NCBI RefSeq assembly: GCF_000003815.2
Contig: NC_049987.1
Coordinates: forward strand, 23,324,508-23,354,739
Direction of reading: 5' to 3'
Length of the DNA: 30,232 bases
Source of the DNA: Branchiostoma floridae
Taxonomy: Eukaryota; Chordata; Leptocardii; Amphioxiformes; Branchiostomatidae
Numbering within the stretch: position 1 is the stretch's first letter; the number at the start of each line of letters is the position of its first letter. The notes under the pieces were generated by a model, which saw nothing but the letters and a program-made list of their open reading frames with translations, was not told where the DNA came from and made no database searches. Position numbers and translations under genes: made by a program. This document shows, in pieces, positions 1 to 7,878 of the stretch.

Positions 1-1
1 A

Positions 2-241
2 GGACACTCAGTTTCTCTTGAAAAAGTCAAAATCCTTGACTCAGAGCCGGAGTTCTTTGCAAGAGGAATAAAGGAGGCTGTGTACATTCGTGCCCACCGT
101 CCATCACTAAACAGAGACGGGGGGCGACACAGGTTATCTGGCATCTACGACCCTCTGCTGCAGTCGTTTGTCCCTGACGTCACGTCCGGAAGTTACAGCA
201 GACGGGTCCATTCCGTGAACAAGGCTGACGGAGTCGGCTGA
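2..241 (+). mobile_element. 3' end of a retroelement ORF (GIY-YIG type, probably Penelope-like), partial
   Basis: An open frame enters from the left edge and runs 79 codons to a TGA at 239-241. It has no ATG and is clearly the tail of a longer ORF. The peptide contains a segment of the type EAVYIRAHRPSLNRDGG followed by L-S-G-I-Y-D. This matches the C-terminal part of GIY-YIG endonuclease domains attached to reverse transcriptases in many marine invertebrate retroelements, especially Penelope-like elements. No frameshift is seen, so the copy may be fairly young. The element class rests on recalled family resemblance. The catalytic GIY-YIG core would lie upstream of the window. It has the same orientation as the gene at 543-2855. 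Confidence 0.65.
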
Positions 242-463
242 AAATTTGGGGTAAGTCCCAATTAATCTTAGTGTTGGTTAAGTAAAGTTTAGTTTTTCCA
301 CAACAAAGTATATGGTATGCCGAACGATAGATTCTTCGGTTTTGTTCTTCATATCTTCTTCCACCTTGGAATTGACGTTGGTTTTAGTTGACATTAGTAT
401 GTATGTGTTCCGATATACTGGAAGACTCGACCTTAACTAAATAGTACCCTCTGTCCTTGGCAG

Positions 464-505
464 GCCGCTACACGCTCCTGTATGTGAAAGTGGGTCTCTT
501 AATTA
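464..505 (+). pseudogene. Decayed duplicate of an exon start (acceptor plus about 40 bp)
   Basis: The acceptor CAG and the following bases at 461-505 repeat, with a few changes and small indels, the acceptor and start of the real exon at 543, 79 bp downstream. The copy reads R-Y-T-L-L then diverges. After about 40 bp it runs into intron-like sequence with no convincing donor. It is best seen as a partial tandem duplication of an intron-exon junction. Confidence 0.6.
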
Positions 506-542
506 CATGTACATTATGGTACATTATCTTTTTTCCTGGCAG

Positions 543-2855
543 GCCGCTACACGTTCCTGTGGAAGTGGATCTTTAACGCCGGGAATCTGCCGTACACCAG
601 CTGCTGGGAGGCGGACGTGGTCGCCACCAAGGCCGAGAGGAACGCCATCTACACTTCCATGGTATATGATTTTTTTTGTATACAGAAATACTTAACCTTA
701 TATATGGGCGTATCACATTGTAGCTGCCGTACATTGGCGGCGTCACTACGGCCGAGTTATTGGACAGAGCGATCAATGAAGTTCATGGATGTTTTTTAGG
801 CTTTGTGTGTTTTGTTGTCTTGTGAGTAAAACCTGTACCTTTTGTGGGATGTTTTCATTATAAAGTCAATGGTATTGGTAAAGAGATCTAGAGATACATA
901 AATTTTACACATTATTTCCGTACACAGTGTAAAATAAAGCGCTCACCAACAAGCTCTCGGTCAGTCCTCCCTTCCCAAGTTAGAATGACCCAAAGCCTAT
1001 GTCACGTGACCCAAACGGAAGTGTAACGTCAGCAACTTATCAAAGGTGTACGGCAATCGGTATTGGGCTTAGCCTAGGGCTAGAATTAGGACTAGGGTTG
1101 AGGTTAGATTTTACACCGGAAAAGACCAATCTCAATTTCCTTAACACAATCTTGTCCAAATACCGTCGACTTTTAAAACACATGTTTCCAAGTTTCATTG
1201 CATGTTGTTTCTACGAAAACAGGGCTTGTCCACCATCGACTTCTGGTACGCTGGCGGGACCGATCCCGGTGTGCCCCCGGTCATCCCTGTGGTGGACGGT
1301 CTGCAGGGGGTGAGGCTTTTGTTTATTTGTTTGTTTGTTTGTTTACTTGTTATAATTCATTGTATACACTGTTGAACTCTAAACGCCGTTTGAAAAAAAA
1401 ACATTTATTCCACTAGAGATACGTACTAGTATTTCTTTTGCCTTCCAAGGGTTTGCTTTGTTTTTGTTTGTGTTCGAACTTCTTATGTATACTCTTGAAA
1501 CATAAGGCCGGTTGACTACGCAGAAAATCAAGCTACAGCATTAGATACTTACTTTCTCCGTTCTCACGCAAATTTTCTTTTACGGTTTGTTCCAATTCCA
1601 TACGGAACATTTTGATAGATTTTGTGTCGATAATTTAATGCCTTATACTTGTTTTTCAGTCGGACAACACTGGTACCGGTACCACGGACAATACCGTTAC
1701 TACCACGGTTAGCACTACTACCGGTACCACTGTTAGCACTGGAACGACTACAACCGACAATAGCGGAACCGGTACCATCGACAATACCGGAACCGGTACC
1801 GATACCACGGGCGGTACCATCACCCCTCTGTCCTTCGCGTTTAACGTGAACGCGTGGCCCGGCGGCGGCCAGGGTTCCCTCCTCCTCCCGAGCCCCCGCC
1901 CGTCCGGGGACTGGTACGTTGAGATCAAGTTCCCTTGTGCGGGAACCAACATGGTCTTTGACGTAAGTATCTTTCTCCTTCAAACATCCAATGATCAACC
2001 AAGTNNNNNNNNNNNNNNNNNNNNNNNNNNNNNNNNNNNNNNNNNNNNNNNNNNNNNNNNNNNNNNNNNNNNNNNNNNNNNNNNNNNNNNNNNNNNNNNN
2101 NNNNGAGTGTGTGTGTGTGTCTGTGTGTGTGTTTGTGTTTCCGGATATTTGTGGACGTCATAACTTGAGAACCTCTTGAGGGACTACAATGATATTTGGT
2201 ATGTGGGTAGGGGTTGGGAAGACGAAGGTCAGTTTTGGGCCCCCTGGTGTGTGACCTTGGTACTGCAGGAGAACTTCAATTTTTTGTACCTTTTTACCTG
2301 GACATGCTATGGTCTTGATTTCTTGGTGGCAGATAGCTTTTGATGTTTTGTACTGTTGTCCTATGCATTATTTGTGTATATTATTTAGGATTAAGAAATA
2401 CCATAGGGAAATTCACCAAAAGCATTTTTTTATTTCACTGAGGTATGTGATAAACGGATTCCTGTTATCCAGATGCAAATACTAGGTAGTTTTTGGCGAC
2501 TCTGTCTGTCTCTGTGTATGTCTGTCTGCGTATCTGCGTGTGTTTCCGACTATTTGTGGCCAGCATAACTTCTGGCTGGATTCTGATGATGTTTGGCATG
2601 TATATCAGGTTGATTTTTGGCCCCCTGGTGTGTGACCTTGGTACTGCAGAAGAACTCCAGTTTGTGTACATCTTGTTTCCGTAGACCTGGCATGGAGACC
2701 AGGTCCAGACCCCCGCGGAAGAGGCGCAGGGCATCTTCAAGATCAAGCAGACGGGCTGGCAGCTCGACAAGAACGACATCGGCTTCGTGGTGAACACCAT
2801 GGCGGGCTGCTACGTGGACGAGAACCAGGTCACCGCACAGATCGTCTCAAACTAA
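543..2855 (+). CDS. Secreted carbohydrate-binding protein: LPMO-like tail, Thr-rich linker, CBM2-like domain (3' part of gene)
   Basis: Four exons are supported by GT-AG junctions and continuous phase: 543-661, 1223-1309, 1660-1962 and 2685-2855 (stop TAA), about 225 residues in all. Exon one starts mid-codon, so at least one upstream exon is missing. The first piece (R-Y-T-F-L-W-K-W, A-G-N, S-C-W-E-A-D-V-V) resembles the last strands of chitin-binding type-4/LPMO domains. A roughly 50-residue Thr/Gly/Ser/Asn linker follows, of the kind joining carbohydrate-active modules. The last ~95 residues have the spacing of a CBM2-like beta-sandwich: W-Y-V-E-I-K-F, then W-H-G-D at the exon 3/4 junction, then D-I-G-F-V-V-N and G-C-Y. 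Such proteins bind chitin or cellulose outside the cell. The exon structure is solid; the family call is tentative, and another secreted glycan-binding protein is possible. A 100-N gap lies in the last intron. Confidence 0.7.
2005..2104. other. Assembly gap (100 N)
   Basis: A run of exactly 100 N sits inside the last intron of the carbohydrate-binding gene, next to a TG microsatellite. The round length suggests a placeholder of unknown true size. No exon appears to be lost, because the phase is continuous across it. Confidence 0.99.
2105..2290 (+). repeat. Interspersed repeat, copy 1 (TG-rich head plus ~150 bp body)
   Basis: A TG-rich start is followed by a body containing GTTTCCGGATATTTGTGG and CCCCCTGGTGTGTGACCTTG. 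The same order of motifs recurs at about 2490-2684, some 380 bp downstream. The left end is cut by the N gap. Confidence 0.75.
2490..2684 (+). repeat. Interspersed repeat, copy 2, abutting the last exon
   Basis: This is a second copy of the element at 2105-2290: a GTCTG-rich head, then GTTTCCGACTATTTGTGG, then CCCCCTGGTGTGTGACCTTGG. It runs to the acceptor of the exon starting at 2685. The repeat therefore appears to supply the polypyrimidine tract and 3' splice site region of that intron. Confidence 0.7.
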
Positions 2856-2935
2856 AGTCTTGAAAAGTCAAAACCACTCACACCGACAAGCTGGCTTATG
2901 TCCTAACCAGGACTGTGGGATCATAAGATGCGTTG

Positions 2936-2941
2936 ATTAAA
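2936..2941 (+). promoter_or_regulatory. Possible poly(A) signal ATTAAA
   Basis: ATTAAA lies about 80 bp after the stop codon at 2853-2855, a plausible distance for a short 3' UTR. It is the common variant of AATAAA and no canonical hexamer is closer. Confidence 0.4.
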
Positions 2942-3044
2942 GTCGGTTCATTCAAAAATGATCTTAGCTTGTTGTTGTGATCATTAATAAGGTCTGCTAT
3001 TTAAAGGTAAAAGCATTATCACGAAAACAGTGAGGATAGTTTTG

Positions 3045-3215
3045 TTAGTCCGCCAAGAAGGTTATGTTTTAATCAGTATGTGTGAGTGTGTGTGTTTGTG
3101 TGTTTGTGTGTGAGTGTGTGTGTGTGTTTGTGTGTGTGTGTGTTTGTGTGTGCGTGTGTGTGTGTATGTGTGTGTGTGTGTGAGTGCATGTATTTGTGTG
3201 TTGGGGGGGGGGTAG
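3045..3215. repeat. TG microsatellite within an interspersed repeat
   Basis: The stretch GAAGGTTATGTTTTAATC is followed by about 120 bp of degenerate (TG)n with TTTG interruptions, then an oligo-G run. The GGTTAT head before a TG/TCTG tract also occurs at 8780, suggesting the same repeat family. Long Thr-His reading frames on the minus strand here are artefacts of the microsatellite. Confidence 0.8.
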
Positions 3216-3419
3216 GCTGACTTCGTTTGTAACTAGGACCATTACAAGACCGTAGGATGTTTTGATTAAACTCAATGATTTTGTGGTAGTAGTTATCATT
3301 CACTCCATGGCCACCTTCTCATACCATGACCTATAACGCTAGCTAGACACCGTGGATAACAACCCACTGCCAGTACGGCATCAAAAAAGGCTATTAGACT
3401 ACCTTCCTTACATGTTGAT

Positions 3420-3545
3420 TTTAGTCTCTACCAGACTCCGGGTCGCTGGAAAAATCGTAGAAATGGAACAAATAGAGGAGTAAGCCGGCCAGAGGAATAT
3501 AACGGGCCAGGTGGTATACTGTTTATATACAAAAATATATACAAA
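3420..3545. repeat. Probable MITE end (TAGTCTCTACCAGACTCC...)
   Basis: The sequence opens with TAGTCTCTACCAGACTCC, which resembles the TAGTCTCCAAGCAGACCC terminal repeat of the foldback element at 19483. It continues with a GC-rich then AT-rich body. I see no matching right arm, so the copy is probably partial. Confidence 0.4.
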
Positions 3546-4074
3546 AAGCAATGTAAATACATAGTCACTAAATTGGAAAGATACATTGTAAACATTACAA
3601 AAATGTCTTAGAAAAGACGTTGAACTGAATAAGTTAGGTCGATGAAGGTTTGACATCCCGAGGTAGTAAGATACGCCCACGTTAAGATACGTTATATTAT
3701 TGTTCTACACTACTAGTACTTGTCTGTTCCTTTTCATGTCAACTGCACCTACCCCTGTGAAAGAATTTACAAGGAGCTTTTTATTATCTGGTCTAATTTG
3801 CCTTTTATCCTGTTGTACTCGTTCCACCATACACATCTCAATGTTGGGCACTGCAGAACAGAGACCACCAAAATGTGTACGTGCAGTGAACAATGCGTTT
3901 ACAAGTGGTTTAGAGACAATCTTCAAATTAGAAAGTTGAAAGGCACGTGTGCTGTCGTCAATTGTTCGTCATATATGTGGATTTGATATCATCTAAAACT
4001 ACATTGCCGCCACAACATATACATACATACACATACACATTCATACTCTATAGAGTTGAAGCATGAACAAAGTT
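3546..4074. other. Unassigned intergenic stretch
   Basis: No exon with convincing splice sites or recognised protein similarity was found on either strand. Overlapping open frames of 70-90 codons at 3700-3990 run on both strands and look like chance or decayed repeat sequence. A short CATACA-type simple repeat lies near 4018-4045. Confidence 0.5.
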
Positions 4075-4610
4075 TCACTTCCAGTGCGATCTATCATTCA
4101 TCCTTACAGTGAGTTCCTTACCACATAGTCCAGTCTCTGCTTCAAAAAAGTTCTTTATCGTGAGGTATGGACGGTCTCTACTCCTGTTTGCCTCTGGGGA
4201 CCAAAAGAGCAGTTTACCGGCTGGTTCGCCATGTCGAATAACATGTCCAGCAAGGCTTAACCGGCGTCGCCTGACTTCAGTTGAAATAAATGGAAGAGTC
4301 CCATACAGTTCTTTGTTTGTTGTGCGTTCCCAACAAGGTTTGTTGTATACAACACGTAGCGTACAGTTTCCGCAACATATTGCATGGCTATGACTGAGGT
4401 CCCTGCGTCTCTCTCCGCCTCAGCCACTCCAATGTCGGCATCTCTCCTCTTGTTATAGAGCCGAATTGCACAGTGGAGGAAGGAGTTACTAAGCCTCACA
4501 GTACGGGCTTTCGGTACAGTGATTGATCTAGCGTTTCTGAGTGCGAGTCCCGTCGCTACAGTTCTAGTCGTTGTTACTAGGTTAGACACCGTCCTGGCAT
4601 GTTTACACAT
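4075..4610 (-). mobile_element. Decayed non-LTR retrotransposon, C-terminal end of reverse transcriptase ORF
   Basis: Read on the minus strand, the region from about 4345 down to the stop near 4078 encodes T-N-K-E-L-Y-G, then R-R-R-R-L-S-L-A-G-H-V-I-R-H-G-E, then K-L-L-F-W, then a D-R-P-Y-L-T segment and a terminal R-M-N-D-R. This order is typical of the region after the RT domain in CR1/Rex-like and related non-LTR elements. Upstream (4610-4350) the similarity continues in another frame with R-R-D-A-D-I-G and short M-L-R-K-L blocks, so at least one frameshift is present. The polymerase core is not in the window. It is a 5'-truncated, inactive copy. Confidence 0.8.
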
Positions 4611-4619
4611 GCAAAGGCA

Positions 4620-6880
4620 TATGATTTGATGATAACGTTATATACACAATAATCTTTTTTTTCATTTTTGTACATACATTTAGAATCTCATTGAAATTGT
4701 AATTGTAAATGTCATTGGTGAATCCATGTTACAGAGTTGCTTGCTATGTTTTTCTTATGTTCTCGAGTAGGGGAAACTCTATGTAACATTTTTAAAGCAA
4801 CTGTTTCTCTAACGTAACTAGTTCATATACCTCAGGCAAGCTTTCAAAATTGTTGAGTAAAATTCTGAATTCGGCAAACATTCGTGTGGTGTTATCAATG
4901 TTGTAGTATAAGTTGGTCCGTGTAACGATCTACAAAAGCTAAATTTTCTTCGCACGATCGTGTTGATAAGAAGCATTCTAATCTGGCGGTCGTGTATTTC
5001 ACGCGTAGTAATTAACAAAATAGCACACTGACAATTCAAAATAACAAGACGCGTTTAATAATGGAATCATGTTCCTTTCGCTCATATTATAAGGTAAATA
5101 CGATTATGTCAACTCCACACTTCTTGGTTCAGAGAGAAATCTTGGTGCCGTGTATGAAAAGTTTCTGTCACGATTTCTGTGTAAATCGAATTTGGTGGGG
5201 AAATAGCTGGACTGTAACATTATCACATCACTCTTTTGTTTGACCATTGTATCTGAAAATACATTTCGTCCCGTTACCAAATCACTATTTATTGGTGGTA
5301 GTTATGATGGTAACCAAATTTCAGTGACGGTTTGGAGTCTTTCGGTTTTAAAGTGGACATTCCTCCGTGCAATTGTTTCCCCATGTTCATATTAGTCTAT
5401 CCCGCTCAAGGGTATTGCGCGCTGTGTAAGCCTTAGCGCAAGGACGACAATAGTACTGCTAAAGGGGTGTGATAAATTATAATGAAATACTAAGAAACCA
5501 ATCACAGATACGTATGCATTGTTCGTGAAATATATATTTAGTATTTAATATTTTTTTTATTGAAACGCAGTTCATAACAAACATCATTGTTTACCTAAAA
5601 CGTAAACTTATGTTCAACCCCTAAACACACACCCGTGCTTCCGAGTTGTTGGCTCGTCCATCAAGATAGCAACTTACGCTATTATGTAGGGAGAATGTGA
5701 CGCATTATATGGCGAATTAACCAACCAGGAAATCGTTTGTAACTTGTAAAAGCTACCAAGATTTCTTTGCATTTTACCAGAATGGATAGAATCTGGCACG
5801 GCTTTCAATGGAACAACAGTGGATGTTTACAGCGCATTTTGGATTCACATGCGGTGTGCGCTTGCCGAGTGCAGAGGTCAACGCGTCAATTTCCGGTGTA
5901 TGCATGGCTAGGCAGCTTCGGAAAACATATGTGGTGGACTATTTGTGCGTCTGCAGTTTGCAGTGATTTTCAGAAGCCTAACTATTTACCACCTTAGGCA
6001 CAATATTAAGAGATCATCAACGTCGACATGGCCTACAAGGAACTGGCGGCGTAAGCCCATGTTTCGTTACAGTGCGCTTCAGATCTCTAACGATTTACGC
6101 ACGACCAAAAATTGACCATCAGTGGAAAGTTGAAGTTATTTGATACGTAATTTTCTAATTCTTTTACGCATATCTTAACTAAGATTTATAAAATTGATCT
6201 GATCATGTATCATCCGAAGTTAGAGCACCATGTTTGAAGTAGAACAGAATCGAACGTTTTGTTACTTTCAATGCCGCGCCGCTTTATCCGACTGTAATCC
6301 ACCGCTTGATAGAGCATGGACCATGTAAAGTCGTCTCCACAAGGACAAGGCTATCGATACTAACATGCTCATTTATCATTGACCTAAACGTAACGGTTTT
6401 CTAACAACCCACACCCGTCCTCTGTGATGTCGAACTAGTAAAAAGTCGTCCGAAGTTACAGCACCTCCCGTTAACGTTACTGATTTCCCATGAAAAACAT
6501 GAGCGGTATCATAACAACCACTGATTGGTTGAATCTTACCTTTGCACATCAGAACCCAACCACCATGCCCAGGCCCAACCACCAGTCACAAACTTCCTTG
6601 ATTTCGCACCTGTGTAACACAAAATATCGTTGGTTATATTTTCTAGCAATCTTTTATCGCAAAAAATTGTTAATCGTCGACCTTGTGGGCAGGTTCGCAT
6701 CAACACCAGCGCACATCTGCGCGTGTTTACCAGAGATAGAAGACATTTACGCACGAAAACCTGACACTTGCCTGACACAACTAGGGCTTCGTTCGGCCCC
6801 ACTGTGTGTATGTTTCCCATCTTTGGTCCCCTTAGGAGGACAAACGTTGGGTTTTGGCGTCCACAGGCCAGGCGAACTAC
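4620..6880. other. Intergenic DNA with no recognisable gene
   Basis: This 2.2 kb region is AT-rich with many stops. Open frames of 60-150 codons at 4818-5039 (-), 5767-5997 (+) and 6490-6936 (+) have no similarity I recognise and no exon-like splice context. Diverged transposon sequence is likely but I cannot name a family. Confidence 0.5.
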
Positions 6881-7716
6881 ACTACATGCAACTATGCAGA
6901 TGTCCGAAGCGTCTTGTCTTCCTAGAGATGTGTTAGGCTTCCGGGTCGGAGTTCAAATCTGACCGGACGGCGAAAGGTGCTATAAGCCTATAATTATGAC
7001 AAACAAAATAAGTGTGTTAATAAAAACTACTGCCATGGCGACGGTTTGTTTATTATTGTTCTTTCTTGTATTTCTGTTCTATCCTTTCGCCTGAGTGTAT
7101 GTATCAAGATTTGTTTTACGCGATACCCGCCGTGCCCCCCGAGTCCCCGACGTTGTGCCCTTGGGAAAGGCACTAGTGCTTTGCACGACCTTCCTTACTT
7201 CACCCAGGTGTATAAATGGGTACCAGACTCACTTTGGGAGGAGGTGCCTCAAGCACATTATAAAGGAAAGAGCTAGCAACCCCTCCTGTAAAACTGCACC
7301 CTGCTACAGAAACAGCAAGGAATAGTTCTCCGCCATGAGTAAATCTGTCCTTGGTGCTGAACAGTTACTCGCAATGCCTCCGTTGATTTTTTTTTCTTCG
7401 ACAGCCATCTGTCATTTCGTAATAAACTGTAACGTTACTTTTTCCTTGCCGGATCTTTAATACTTCAGTTTGTACATTTATCTTTTCTTATCAGAGAAGG
7501 TGAGCTGAAACCCACCTGATTTTGCGAAGTTAACGTTACTTCACTATGTTATTAAAATGTTAAACGTTAATCAGTTCTGTGACGTTATGTTGGCCTTTAT
7601 CGTTTGATATATAGAATTTTAAGATTCATTTTGTATTTCGCTTTGTAGATTGTAGTCTTTACTTGACTTTTCAAATTTGCTGTACCTTTTCTTGATTTCA
7701 CAGAAGTTAACGTTAC
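6470..7716. promoter_or_regulatory. Four copies of a TAACGTTAC motif upstream of RPAIN
   Basis: GTTAACGTTAC occurs exactly at 6470-6480, 7529-7539 and 7706-7716, and GTAACGTTAC at 7429-7438. The shared nine bases have a palindromic core (TAACGTTA). Three of the four lie within 450 bp upstream of the RPAIN start codon. No function is known to me. Confidence 0.4.
6880..7330 (+). repeat. SINE-like interspersed repeat with possible tRNA-derived head
   Basis: Bases 6945-6965 (GAGTTCAAATCTGACC) resemble a polymerase III B box. The body at about 7115-7325 has GTTGTGCCCTTGGGAAAGGCAC, CTTCACCCAGGTGTATAAATGGGTACC and AGCTAGCAACCCCTCC, which I recall as a common SINE body of marine invertebrates. A fragment recurs at 14775-14870. 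About 150 bp of unrelated sequence separates the head from the body, so they may not belong together. Confidence 0.55.
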
Positions 7717-7761
7717 GCCCCCCTAACTTCACACAGAATGGTTCGTTCCAACACTCCCCAT

Positions 7762-7787
7762 CACGTGACTATCACAAGATGGCTGCG
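7762..7787 (+). promoter_or_regulatory. E-box and YY1-like element in the RPAIN promoter/5' UTR
   Basis: CACGTG at 7762-7767 is a canonical E-box. CAAGATGGCTGCG at 7775-7787 closely resembles the YY1 element (AAGATGGCGGC) found at the start of many housekeeping genes. Both lie about 100 bp before the chosen RPAIN ATG. Assignment is by motif only. Confidence 0.5.
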
Positions 7788-7878
7788 CCCACACACTTCT
7801 GACGCGACGGCGAGAGTTTTCCCTCCTTCCGAGCACGTTTTCCGTCACATTTCTCACGTACTTCCCCTCCCAGACGCC

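Noticed and set aside
1564-1998. 144-codon minus-strand frame rich in Gly, Thr and Ser
   Set aside because: It is the antisense of the exon at 1660-1962, whose repetitive ACC/GGT codons keep the other strand open. Splice phase and domain similarity support the plus strand.
3069-3303. Thr-His repeat proteins on the minus strand
   Set aside because: Direct translation of the TG microsatellite.
4109-4393. 94-codon plus-strand frame
   Set aside because: Antisense of the decayed reverse transcriptase tail.
5767-5997. 76-codon plus-strand frame with many Trp and Cys
   Set aside because: No recognised family, no splice context and no neighbouring exons; could be a transposon remnant but cannot be supported.
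6880-6965. Possible functional tRNA gene
   Set aside because: Only a B-box-like stretch is present. No A box or cloverleaf could be drawn, so at most a SINE head.
7738-7878. Upstream in-frame ATG extending RPAIN by 47 residues
   Set aside because: The extension covers E-box and YY1-like promoter motifs and has no counterpart in RPAIN proteins; the 7879 start fits the family.
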